From positions 14,993,858-15,057,857 of the forward strand of contig NC_045144.1 of NCBI RefSeq assembly GCF_008831285.2: 64,000 nt of DNA, written 5' to 3'. The translations under genes were made by a program, and so were the position numbers. This DNA comes from Nymphaea colorata. Taxonomy: Eukaryota; Streptophyta; Magnoliopsida; Nymphaeales; Nymphaeaceae. Below are positions 22,756 through 33,890 of this stretch, in pieces. Numbering within the stretch: position 1 is the first letter of the stretch; the number at the start of each line of letters is the position of its first letter. Below the pieces are notes generated by a model. That model was not told the origin of the DNA. It did no database searches and saw nothing but the letters and a program-made list of their open reading frames with translations.

Positions 22756-23690
22756 TACACATGTATGTATATACATGTAAAGATATGTATCTCCCACTCT
22801 TTTTAAATCTTTTATTTGGCGATCTTTAAAATATTTTTCTCACTCTCTCTCTCTTTCTCTTTATGAAAGTATTTCATCATTTTCCATTCTTTTGAATAAT
22901 TTTTCTCCAAAGATCCAAGGTTTTAACTTTTCATTTGTGGACTCTACCAAGACCAAAAATCGAGTAATGACCCAATATTGGAATCATGCTTGATGGTCTA
23001 CAACCCAATTCTATTTTCAAAAAATTTTTCTTTTCATAAAAATACTTATGACAATTTTATAAATAATAATAAGAAACTTATATGTATGTGATGGCATGAA
23101 TGCTTTTAGATGAATGTCATAGTAGGAATGAATGATTTCTCCCTAATCATGTATGATTATTTCATTCATACATTCACATTCGCTTAACATCACAAATGAT
23201 TACAAACACATCTCTAAAAGAACTGAGATGGAGCTCTAACTAGGTAGTCACCGAATTAGAGCAAAATCTCAAACCTACTTAAAGTATTAAAAGAACATTA
23301 AAGTGACTCCAAAAAATGATTTCCAAAGGTTTCCAAATGATATTTGTAAAAATTTTTCAATTCAAAATTTCTCAAATCAAAATGTTTTACAATATTGAAT
23401 GATTCTTCAAAACTTTTTTCAAAATTTTGAAACATCAAATCGTCAACATTTTCACAAACAATACACCGCATTTAGAATGAAAAAAATGTTTAAGCCAAAA
23501 TGAAATACATCAAGAATAAACATATCCCTTAGATTGGTTACCCTCGGTAAAGGTGCCGGGAATGGTAAATCCTCGTACCGTTGGGCGAGTCCATTTCTCT
23601 CTAATTTAAAATAAAACCTCCTTTTTTGGAGCACTCCGAAAACCAAAATATTTTTGGGGATGTGAATAGTCTTTCAAAAAGACAGAAATT
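20448..23690 (+). repeat. Solo, truncated Tat-family LTR
   Basis: Begins TGTTATCACCCCAATTTTTT. Its first 280 bases, with repeated CAAAATCCAAA/TTAGATCCAAA-type phrases, match the start of the LTR at 63.5-64.0 kb. A TATA box (CCCTATAAATACCC) lies at about 21,510. The block at 23,535-23,600 matches the 14.8-kb LTR on the other strand. Similarity stops at about 23,690, before an LTR end, and no internal retroelement sequence follows. It contains (TA)n runs at 22,625-22,648 and 22,709-22,745. Confidence 0.75.
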
Positions 23691-24112
23691 GTCGGAAATA
23701 AAGTCAAATAATTGGAGAAGAGACTTTTAATGGTGGAGCAAGAGAATGGAAACTTGAAACAGCAACTCAGGTGTATAAAAGAATATGCACTTGCCAATAA
23801 TCAGTCAAGCAGTCCATCACTTCAGCTATTTTACCCTATATAATCAAGTTGCTGACTTTTTACAGCATAATTTGACCATTCTTTGTTTTTATTGTTCCTG
23901 CATGTTATAAAGGAGACAAGATGATGACATAAGAAATGAACATAATATAGATTCCATTTCAATTTAGACAGTTTGTAGTTAAGTTTCTTCTATTTGTTAG
24001 ATGTTGATGCAGTATGAACTTCATAGTCTTTGTGAATGCATATGTTTTCATTTTCTTCTCCTGCAAATACTTTTATGTGGCTCTATGAAGTTACTTCACA
24101 TTCTCTGTCCAG
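23691..24112. other. Gene-free stretch
   Basis: No ORF, domain or repeat recognised. Confidence 0.5.
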
Positions 24113-24510
24113 TTGGACATTAAGCTTGTTACCTGTATGGCGATGGATTTCTATTCAAACTATAGTCCATCTAGTGCTCTGGTGGTGTTGAAATATAGCT
24201 CAATATCTGGCTTGCAGCTTGAAAGGGATGCTTATGTCTTTTTGATTGGGCTTTTTATCAGTTTGAGTTTATATGAGAAGGTAATGGTAGTTGCTGAAAA
24301 GATGCTTAGAAGGGGTGTCATTTTGGAACATATCTTGTTGCACTCCTAATTTATTATTTTCGATGTGCTGGAACGCCTAATTTGTCTGAAATTCTTTTCT
24401 ATGCATTACCTTACAAAGAGAACGCTGCTACTTATACTGCCCTAGTGGATGCATATTTTAAATCTGGAGTTTTCGACAAAGCTCTTAATCTAAGTTATAC
24501 AGGTTGGTCT
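24113..24510 (+). pseudogene. Pentatricopeptide-repeat (PPR)-like relic
   Basis: Two frames carry PPR-like helical repeats. The first has SALVVLKYSSISGLQLERDA and EKVMVVAEKMLRRGV. After a frameshift near 24,340, TYTALVDAYFKSGVFDKALNL is an almost classic PPR motif. PPR proteins bind organellar RNA for processing or editing; they have many repeats, and only two or three remain here with no start or targeting peptide. Downstream sequence loses the pattern after 24,510. It is most likely a fragment of a duplicated gene. Confidence 0.6.
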
Positions 24511-27079
24511 GGAAGGCCATGCCTGGTCCCAAGGCAATGGAATCTACAGACAACTGCAAAAATTTTTTTAACGGATCTTGGTCACCTGCAAGATAATATT
24601 ATGTGGGAACAAGAACTCTGCAATTTATTCTTTGATAATGCTGTTAGCCGATAAAATAAATGACATGATCTGGCTATGCAGCCATGAACAGTATATCTTT
24701 TAATAAGTTCCCCTGGTCAATGGAAGAGTATGTATTACTTATTAAATGTGGTATTAACTAAATGGGGAGGCATTGAACTCTGATCGTGGGGCTTTTGCTG
24801 CACAGTTCACCTTTGCTGTTTCAATTTCGTTTGGACCAGACTCCTTACTTACCAGGTAATGGAATGAAAGTCGTGATTGTTTTTTCTTTCACATGACAAT
24901 GCATTACCATTTTGCTTGCATTTTGTTCACGGAAAAAATCATATATATGCTTAGCTTTCTGTTCTACAAATCAAGGTTTTTCTTTTCCAAATTGGTTCAG
25001 GACTTGCCTACATATGCAATTGATCATGCCGTGTCCATTAGCCTCAACCTGATGATGTAAATTTTTGAAGTAGCCCTACTTAGGGAAAAACTTGGAGAAG
25101 TTGCTGATAGGTTGGACATTCTGATGGATGCAACTCTTGAACATGTCAAGTTGTCCTTTGAACCTGTCAATGTCAAGCACTTTTCCACTGGACGTGCATT
25201 CTGTGTATAGCTGTGTTGGCGTTATACCTGCCATTATTTTCCCAAGTCAGATGATGTCTGAGAAACAGAATCTTAGAAACATATATTTTCCCTCTACCTC
25301 TGTTTTGTGAATCTCAGCTCTTTCTTTCTCTATGGGTGAAGTTATATTTGAGAAATTCACCATAGTACATAACCAGACTTACATTAGACCTCACAGTTTC
25401 TTGTCGCTACAGTCAAGCACTTGTTTTACCTGGGTACATTTCAGATATCTGCCTAAAGTGGAAATAACTTGCTTTGTGGTTCTCATGAGATAACATACAG
25501 TCTTTTGCTAAATGAATTATTGTACACCATTTTAGCCTTTTGAATTGGCTAAATGAAATTTCACCTACTTAGGCCAAGAATACTAATGCATAAATATGAA
25601 AGGTATGTGTTGGATGTCAGCTAGCTTTTCTAAATAGTCAGTTCTAATTGCTCACTTTTTCTATGCATCTTTTTCGTTGCTCTAGTGGACCAGTTCTGTC
25701 ATTTTCGTTTGTTCTTATTTTTCTTCTAACCAGCTTCTCGTACCTATACTTTATGGCGTGCTTATCTGCACTAGTAGAATGTAGAATAACAATTTTCTTC
25801 ATTTCTCTTGTGTGTCAGCAGAGCAGAGACAAGCAGTTCAATTGACAACCGTGGTCCATGCTTTCAGCTGAAAAAGTGATTCTGTACCCATAAAGAATGT
25901 ATAACTACTATTGAAGATTCACACACAAACACCACTAGATGTATTTTACATGCTCATTTACAATCACAACTTTTTCATGAATCATTTGGTTGAAACATGT
26001 GAAATGGGTATTTTATTCACAAGAGTCTAACGATTTCGGAGGCTTATAATTCAACTGTCAATTCCTATATATTGGATGATCCTGAACACATCTACGGGGA
26101 TAAATTTGTGAAAATGCTGACAGAAATAACAATCTTAGCACCATGTACACCGTGTCAACATGTGCACATCTCATAGTTATATATGAACATGATCCTGTAC
26201 ATCTCAGAGATGCTGGGTTGATTAGGGTTTGCACCACCTCGAAGTAGCACGGCACTACTTATGTGAACTTTTGTCTCCCCTATGCTAAAAATTGGAGGCT
26301 GATGGTGGCTTTCCTAGTTGCATGGGTACATATAACGTCAATTATGTGCCTGAATCATGGCTCAAATTTTTCCTATCAAAGGCACACGTACCCAAAACCC
26401 AATGCCATGATGTTTTTGATTCCCAACTGTCAATGTTGCCAATACTGTATAGATCACTAACTTCAATGACAACAAACCGAGTCATGTTGCGTCATGGCCT
26501 GCTTAACGTGGTGGTGATGCTAGGTCTTTGAGGTCTTATTAATGATATTACTGTTTCTTGCTGTCTACAGGATTTCTATGTTCTCATGGAATCTTTTCGA
26601 TTATATGTGTTCAACGCAACCTGCCCTAACGTCAGTTCATCCTGCCAATGGGTCTGCTCTGGAATAGGTGGATCTGAGAATTGAGACTGCACCAAGGTGT
26701 GCAGAACTTTGGGGAACCACTGAGGAGAAGTATTCCAAGATGCCTAAAATGGAACTCATCTTCACACTATTTCGGAAGCAGTTTGTTCTGTCAGATATAG
26801 AGGGCTCACATGGTGGCTGCCATTGTAGAGAGAGAAAGGGGATGTCGGAAACAAAGAATTCTACTGTTTCCCTATCGGCTTCCATGACTTCCAACTGCAA
26901 GATATCAACAAGTTTTTGTACTATGAACAAACCATTGAAATTTTTGTATCTATATGTAATTTACTGTATGTGTGTTATTCAAAATTGAGGAGTAATATTA
27001 CAATTTCTTTTTCTTAATGCATGGACTCTCTCTCTCTCTCTCTCTCTCGTGCACACGCCATCCTCGATGGTCCCAATGG
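24511..27079. other. Gene-poor stretch
   Basis: Short open stretches only. One near 25,050-25,200 on the plus strand (LREKLGEVADRLDILMDATL) has the look of a helical segment but matches no family I recognise and is bounded by stops. A (CT)n run lies at 27,027-27,049. No supported gene. Confidence 0.5.
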
Positions 27080-27339
27080 TCAAGGGTGTCGGGGCATCCT
27101 CTATTCCAGCTGTAAATAAACATATTTGGCAACGGTTTTAACTGCTGCAAAAGGAAATCTTAATTCCCGATGCCTGAAACGGTCGACAATCATGATCGTT
27201 TTTGCCGACGCGTTCAGCTGTTGAGACTACTTTTCCCTACGGAAGTTTAGCCAACGGCACCTAATCCATCGACAATTCGTTGGCCGATGCCTATGGAAGG
27301 TATTTGCCTACGGCTAGGACCGTCGGAAAATATGTAGTG
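27080..27339 (-). mobile_element. CACTA transposon end (remnant)
   Basis: The right edge reads, on the minus strand, CACTACATATTTTCCGACGG. It is followed by scattered GCCGACG / CCGACGG / TTGCCTACGG motifs in both orientations, typical of subterminal repeats of plant CACTA (En/Spm) elements. No partner end was found upstream. Confidence 0.55.
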
Positions 27340-27690
27340 AGCATGAAGATGGAGCTACAATATCTGACTAACTCTACGTGTTGGAAAATCCGAGTGTAAC
27401 AAAATCGCTTTGCATTATCTTCTCAATGTTGATAGCTGTTTGAAGTATCCCCTGATGATACGATGTCATAATTATCTTCTTACTGCCATGATGAAACATC
27501 TCCAACAGAAATCCAGAGGCATCTCGTGCCTATAGAATTAATGGATCATTCAATCATCTCAGCAGGTGATGGATCATAGTTCTCCCTCCCTCTTCTAAAT
27601 GAACCCCTATTTTGAGTACTGTTTCTCAGGTTACAGCTGACAGTGTGAAGCAAACCCTGGTGATGGGTGACCAGACAAGGGAGTGATAGT

Positions 27691-27989
27691 TGAAGAAACG
27701 ACACAGGCAAGTGAGTAAATCTCTTGTTTTGTGTTTTGCAAGAGTTTTCACTGTATTTATAATGTTTACACGGTTGATACAGAAATGGTAACTAGATACA
27801 ACGTGATGAGGCAGCTATACATATGGTAAGGAGTTACATCATTTGAAAATCTTCATTCGCTGGAATGAATCTTCACACGGCAATTCCTGATTGCCAATCT
27901 TCATTTTCTTGCCTTATTTCTCCACACGGTAATCCTTGATTGCCTCTTTCCTTAATGCTTCACTCGGTTTGACATCTATTTCTTTAACA
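27691..27989 (-). repeat. 3' LTR of the copia element
   Basis: 299 bp; on the minus strand begins TGTTAAAGAAATAG and ends CGTTTCTTCA. Differs from the 5' copy at four positions, two of them within the first 20 bases. Confidence 0.97.
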
Positions 27990-29832
27990 TGCTCCCTCAA
28001 GCTGAACGTTGGATCAGCCACGTTTAGCTTGTCTCGAAATGATTGAAATAAACCAGTGCTGAGAGCTTTCGTCATTCCATCAGCCACTTGCTCAGCGGAG
28101 CGTATGAATTTAACTTGGATATTTCCTTGATTGACATGATCTCGAACAAAATGAAAATCCACTTCCACATGTTTAGTTCTAGCGTGAAAGACTGGATTAG
28201 CTGCAAGGTATAATGCTCCAATGTTGTCACACGAGAGAACAGGTAAAGATGAGGAATTTATCCCTAATTCTTTGAGAAGAGCTTTAACCAAAGCAGTTCA
28301 GCAGCTGCACATGCTAGAGATTTGTATTCCGCTTCAGTACTGGATCGGGCTACAGTTCTTTGTTTTCTAGAAGCCCAATATATGACATTTTCTCCTATGA
28401 ACACAGCAAATCCACCTGTAGATTTTCGGTCTTCTGGGCTTCCGGCCCAATCAGTATCTGCAAAAGCACAAAGTTGCAATGTTGACGATCTTTTGAAGTG
28501 CAAAGCATAGTGACTGGTGCCACTCAAGTATCGCAAGACTCTCTTCACCATGATCCAATGATTCATTGTAGGAGAATGCATGAATTGACATGCTCGATTA
28601 ACAGCAAACGCTATATCCGGTCTAGTAAGGGTTGCATATTGTAACGCCCCTACCACACTTCGATACAATGAAGGATCATCAAAGGACGTCGGAGATGATG
28701 CTTTGTCTTTACTAGTACTCATCGGTGAAGCAGTAGGCTTAGCCCTGGCCATATTGGTACGTTTGATGATGTTGGTGATATAAGAATGTTGGCATAGATA
28801 TAATGAGTGTGCTGTCCTTTTGACTTCAATCCCAAGAAAGTACGATAAGGGTCCAAGATCCTTTACTGAAAATGTAACCTGGAGTTGTCGAATAACCCAA
28901 TCAATAAGAGATGGAGACGAGCCAGTAACAATTATGTCATCAACATAAACAAGTATGTAAATGTTATGTTTGTCTTTGGAATAGATAAACAGTGACGCAT
29001 CCGATTGTGAGATGAAGAAACCAAGCTTTTGAAGATGACAACTGAGCCGTTGATACCACGCTCGGGGTGCTTGTTTGCGACCATAGATAGCTTTTTCCAG
29101 TTTGCATACATAAGTAGGATGTTCTTGATCTTCAAATCCTTCAGGTTGAGTCATATAGACATCTTCATGAAGGTAGCCATTAAGAAAAGCATTGTCAAAA
29201 TCAAGTTGACGAAGAGGCCACCCATATTGTATGGCTAAGGAAAGTAAAACCCTAATAGTAGTGGGTTTTATTGTTGGACTGAATGTTTTCGAGTAGTCGA
29301 TGCCTTCTTCTTGAAGAAAACCACGAGCAACAAGACGTGCCTTATGTCTAGCGATGGTCCCATCAACATTCCGCTTAATCTTGTACACCCATTTTGAGCT
29401 AATGACATGAAGGTCAGAACGGGGGGGAATGAGTCGCCACGTTTTATTTTCTTTGAGTGCCTTGATCTCATGCTTCATTGCTTGCTGCCAATCACCATGT
29501 TTAATTGCTTCTCTGAAAGAGGATGGTTCCTTTTGATCGAATATAGCACAAAAAGTTTTTGGTATCAAGGAACCGGTCATCGATCTGGTGACCATAGGGT
29601 GAGTATGCTGAGCTGGTCGAGTGATAGATGAGCTTTCAGCAAGTTCATGTATTGCTCCATTTTCAGCCTCGTGTGTGTGCATAAGATTATCTTCCAGTGA
29701 CAACGGGCTTTGTTGTCGTGGTATGAATGTAGTTTCAGCAAGATCTTGTAAAGGAGAGATAGACATGTCTGAATGAGAGGCTGGAAGTTCAACGACGTGT
29801 GGCACAAAAGAACTTTGGTGATGAGATGGTTA
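27914..29832 (-). pseudogene. Copia RT and RNase H
   Basis: An open stretch (to 28,264) carries the RT: WVYKIKRNVDGTIARHKA, DYSKTFSPTIKPTTIR, LDFDNAFLNGYLHEDVYMTQ, KAIYGRKQAPRAWYQ, then ILVYVDDIIVTGSS with the intact YVDD pair, and DLGPLSYFLGIEV. It continues into RNase H with ADTDWAGSPEDRKSTGG and ASRKQRTVARSSTEAEY. A frameshift near 28,285 moves the end of RNase H (LSCDNIGALYLAANP, HVEVDFHFVRD, SAEQVADGMTK) to another frame. A TAA at 29,832-29,830 separates it from the region upstream. RT and RNase H make the cDNA. The residues are intact; the frame is not. Confidence 0.93.
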
Positions 29833-32227
29833 TGATGCAGGATTGACTAATGAAAGCAGATGATCTTGATATGTCGGCTCGACTAGTGAAGTGCTCATGT
29901 TATGAGAGTTGCTGTGGTCAAGATCGAACGTACCTTGATCAATTTGAGCCCTGGGCGTCCATAGAGAAGAATCAAAAGTTGGTGGTGAATGCCCAATATG
30001 CAAACTTTCATCAAAAATTACATGTCGAGATATAAGAGTCCTTTGAAGTGTAGTATCATAACAGATATACCCTTTATGTCTGCTTGCATAGCCAAAAAAA
30101 ATGCATCGAGTGGTCTTTGGTGCTGTTTGATAGAGAAAGCAGTGGATAACATATGGCTCCAAAAACTCATAGATGAGTATAATCAGGCACCTTGTCAAAC
30201 ACCAATTGAAAAGGAGTCTTTCGTTTGAGCTTGAGAGTCGGGAGCCGATTAATAATATATACTGCCGTTCTGAAAGATTCGACCCAAAACTTATAATCGA
30301 GGCCAGAGTCATGTATCATACTCAAACTGGTTTCAACAACATGTCGATTTTTCCTTTCCACTATGCCATTTTGCTCAGGTGTATAGGGACATGAAAATCG
30401 ATGAAGAATTCCATTTTCTTTACAGAATGACTCCAACACCTTGTTGCAAAATTCTCCTCCATTGTCTGATTGAATGGTGGCAATTTTAGAACTTAATTGA
30501 TTTTCCACCAAGACCTTAAAATTGCAAACACAGTCAACCACTTCTGATTTTGTCTTTAAAGGAAATAACCATGAGTAGCGAGAGAAATTGTCAACTATTA
30601 GAAGAAAATATTTGAAACCATCCTTGGAGAGTACTGGAGCCGGTCCCCAAACGTCCATGTGCAAAATTTCAAGAACTCGAGAAGCATGAAAATCAGAAGA
30701 AGGAAATGATTGTTTATGCATTTTGCCAACAAGACATGATTCACAGATCTCTTTTCGAGATGAAGAATTTATTGAAATCAAACAACTAGTATTCAAAAGA
30801 TTCACAATCCTTTTATTCGCATGTCCTAACCGGCGATGCCATAATTCATATGAGGCTGCATTATTTTGACGTGAAAACCAACTGCTGAAGGCGGCTCTTT
30901 CTTGATTCTCGCTAGCTCGCTTAAGTGCAATGGGATAGAGTCCATTACGCTTCTTTGGTCCCTGAAGAAGAATCCTGTTTGTTCGCCGATCCTTGATCAC
31001 AAATTCATATGGTGAGAACTCAAAAATACAGTCATTATCAGTAGTAAATTTTCCGACTGATAACAAATTGTGAGCAATAGTGGGAACATGGAGAGTATTC
31101 TTCAGTTTAAAGGAATTCTCATCAACATCAACTAATAGATCACCAGTATGTTTAATAGAATGGCGAGAGCCATTACCAATCATGACGTTTTCTTGTCCAT
31201 CCTGAGGAGCTTTGTTGTGCATCATATCATCACTTGCTACAATATGGTTTGTAGCCCCTGTATCTGGGTACCAATATTCATTTAATGAGTCCTGCAGACT
31301 CATGGCAGAGTATGCTTGTGGAATGTCATAGCATGTGCGAGCTGAGTGCCCCTTCCATCCACAATATTGACAAACAATAGGAGGACGTTGGTATTGTGAA
31401 TTGGTCGTACCAGGTTGTATTTGTGACTGAGACCGATTTCCACGTCCCTGAAATTGATATCCACGACCACCTTGATTTCTTCCTCCTCGACCACGAAAAA
31501 ATCCTCGGCCTCGGCGTTGCCCACGAAAAACATTGAATGCAGTTTGGTTGACAATCTGCGATGCTGGCTGAACAAATTCAGTCGAGTTTATTGAAGTCGA
31601 CTTAAGTAGGGCAAGCCGTTTTTCTTGATTGAGCAGAAGATCAAAAAGTTCAGAAAATGAAAGATTTGATGATGATGGGCCAGTAAGCATGGTTATAAAA
31701 CTTTCATATTCAGACGATAATCCATTAAGTGTGACTTGTACTAAATCTTGACCAGAAATTTCTTGACCAGCAGTAGATAAAGTATCCGAAAGAAATCTGA
31801 TTTGATCTAGATAAGCTTGCATAGACATACTTCCCTTCTTGATAAGAAGCAACTCCTTACGCAGCAACATGATTCTCAAAGGAGACTGAGAACCATATGA
31901 TTTCTCAAGAGTCGACCAAGCATCATAGGCAGTTTTGGCACGCATAATCTGCCCCAAGACAGCTTCAGTGACCGTTGCCTTGATCCAGCTTAATGCAAGT
32001 CGATCCAGCTTTCTCCATGCTATAAAATCTGGATTTACTTCAGATTTGCCGTCCTTTGTCATCTCCTTTGGTGGTTCGACTTGAGTCCCATCAACAAATT
32101 GAAGAAGATCTTGAGAGTCCATTACAGACTCTAGTTGACTTCGCCATAACAAGTAGTTATCTCGAATGAGTTTGATGGAGACCAACGCTGTAGCAGCGTT
32201 CCATTGTATAGGCGACGGAGCAGCCAT
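29833..32227 (-). pseudogene. Copia gag, protease and integrase
   Basis: The ATG at 32,227 opens 686 codons. Residues ~10-215 are Gag (DNYLLWRSQLESVMDSQD; LDQIRFLSDTL). An RG-rich stretch and the CCHC knuckle CQYCGWKGHSARTC (C286, C289, H294, C299) follow. The protease site is YPDTGATNHIV (D322). The pre-integrase zinc region is HRRLGHANKR...CESC, and the integrase triad is D525 (HMDVWGP), D588 (QSDNGGEF) and E624 (IVERKNRH), a DD35E spacing. A TGA at about 30,180, in place of an Arg codon before VFGAICYP, stops the frame, and a small deletion near 30,120 shifts it; the rest (RCIFFGYASRHKGYICYD) is in another frame. All catalytic residues of protease and integrase are kept. Confidence 0.94.
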
Positions 32228-32383
32228 GGTACTTAGACACCAATGAAGTCCAAAATCTACAATATGTGCTTAATATAAGGTCCAAAAGAAAAATAGGGTG
32301 CCGCAGCCAACGGGTTACCGTGTCTGCCAGGAGCTTGTCGGGCAAGGGGGCGAGCAGTGGGCAGGGCTCGTGAGGCAAGGGGC

Positions 32384-32515
32384 GAGCGATGGACGGATGA
32401 CAGCAGGGGCGAGCGGTGGGCGGATGACAGCAGGGGCGAGCGGTGGGCGGATGACAGCAGGGGCGAGCGGTGGGCGGATGACGGCAGGGGCAAGCGGTGG
32501 GCGAGCGGTGGGCGG
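32384..32515. repeat. 27-bp GC-rich tandem repeat in the copia leader
   Basis: The unit GATGACAGCAGGGGCGAGCG plus GTGGGCG repeats about four times, with the last copy carrying an 11-bp partial duplication. It lies between the primer-binding site and the gag ATG. ORFs read through it on both strands are artefacts of the repeat. Confidence 0.9.
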
Positions 32516-32971
32516 ATGATGGCTGTTCGGCAGTGGGTAGATGACGATTGGGCAGATGGTGGGCGAGTGGTTGGAGATGACGGCTGGGAAGCAGTGGGCA
32601 GAAGGGGTGAGCAGTGGGCAGAGCTCGTCGGGCAAGCTGCGAGCGATTGGAGATGACGGCTGGGTCTCCTCTACTCGACGTAGGGTAAACCTAAAATGAG
32701 AACAGAGGAGGCGCCGGGTTCTTGAAGCCTGTTTCACACGTTGAAGAGGAAGAAGAAACAGCAAGGGAGGAGGATGAAAAACAGAGGATTCCAGGCAGAT
32801 GGTTTTGGGTACAATCAGAGGAAGGCACTGGCGACGGTTTGCTGCAGAACAGGTACGCTGAAAAAGAAAGGAACTATGGCTGAACAGAAGAGCAGCAGGA
32901 ATTTGGATAAGAAAGACCTATCCGACGACCGTGCAGAGAAACCAAGGCTGCATAAGAAAATATGAAGCCTG

Positions 32972-32983
32972 GCTCTGATACCA
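32972..32983 (-). promoter_or_regulatory. Primer-binding site, initiator Met-tRNA
   Basis: On the minus strand TGGTATCAGAGC directly follows the 5' LTR end, the standard copia PBS. Confidence 0.93.
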
Positions 32984-33282
32984 TGAAGAAACGACACAGG
33001 CAAGTGAGTAAATCTCTTGTTGTGTGTTTTGCAAGAGTTTTCACTGTATTTATAATGTTTACACGGTTGATACAGAAATGGTAACTAGATACAACGTGAT
33101 GAGGCAGCTATACATATGGTAAGGAGTTACATCATTTGAAAATCTTCATTCGCTGGAATGAATCTTCACACGGCAATTCCTGATTGCCAATCTTCATTTT
33201 CTTGCCTTATTTCTCCACACGGTAATCCTTGATTGCCTCTTTCCTTAATGCTTCACACGGTTTGACATTTATTTCCTTAACA
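32984..33282 (-). repeat. 5' LTR of the copia element
   Basis: 299 bp; on the minus strand begins TGTTAAGGAAATAAATG and ends CGTTTCTTCA, directly followed by the primer-binding site at 32,983-32,972. Confidence 0.97.
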
Positions 33283-33431
33283 ATAGTCAGGCATCAGAGG
33301 TAACTGGGAGATCCGGAATTCTTTGTACATGTAATGGTTAAATTAATGTATGTCATGTACAATTTGATGTATGCAATGGCTATGTACATTTTTCACAAAA
33401 GGAAATACTAGTGTTCTGTTTATTCACAAAT

Positions 33432-33551
<120 letters not shown>

Positions 33552-33584
33552 AATACTCACATACAAATACCCAATGGTAAAAAC

Positions 33585-33890
33585 CGTTGGGATTCATCAA
33601 TCATTCTCGACGGTTCCCTAACATAGGTATTTATACCAGTATTGCCGACGTTTGCTAATAGTTGGCATGAAAGTTGCTTTTGTGATGGTTTGACACGTCA
33701 GGGAAAAATGTTTTCCATTCCAACGGTCAATCGTGTCAGGAATAATATCACATATTCCTGACGACTTTTTCCGTTCCTATATAAGGTGCCAACGAGGTTT
33801 TTACTGAAGGCTCAAGCTGTCAGCAGAACATTTGCCGACGGTAGGAAGGCATTTGCTGATGACCAAGGAAGTCGGCTAAAAGCATAAATG
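33585..33890. mobile_element. CACTA-like subterminal region (remnant)
   Basis: Repeated TTGCCGACG, CCGACGGT, GACGGTT and GTCGGC motifs in both orientations, like those at 27.1-27.3 kb. No CACTA terminus here; a CACTACTAGAACA sequence at about 34,874 could be an end of the same or another element. Confidence 0.4.

Larger units (their letters stand above)
27691..33282 (-). mobile_element. Full-length Ty1/copia retrotransposon, 5,592 bp
   Basis: Flanked by a perfect 5-bp target duplication, ATAGT (27,686-27,690 and 33,283-33,287). The LTRs are 299 bp each and differ at only four sites, so insertion was recent. Next to the 5' LTR (minus-strand sense) is TGGTATCAGAGC, the primer-binding site for initiator Met-tRNA used by many copia elements. 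Next to the 3' LTR is a purine-rich tract (TTGAGGGAGCA). Order is gag, protease, integrase, RT, RNase H, as in copia. The pol frame is broken four times, so it cannot make a full polyprotein and may have been mobilised in trans or have decayed after insertion. Confidence 0.97.

Noticed and set aside
20448-23690. Possible intact retrotransposon starting at the 20.4-kb LTR
   Set aside because: The LTR loses similarity before its end and no gag, pol or second LTR follows in the plus direction.
26668-26988. 106-codon ORF on the plus strand
   Set aside because: No domain, no homologous pattern I recognise, and equal open stretches on the other strand; likely chance.
27610-27690. Possible terminal exon (acceptor TTTCTCAG, short open reading ending TGA just before the copia)
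   Set aside because: Only 18 codons with no recognisable family and no supporting upstream exon.
32257-32764. Overlapping ORFs in the copia leader, both strands
   Set aside because: Produced by the 27-bp repeat; they lie between primer-binding site and gag start and contain no domain.
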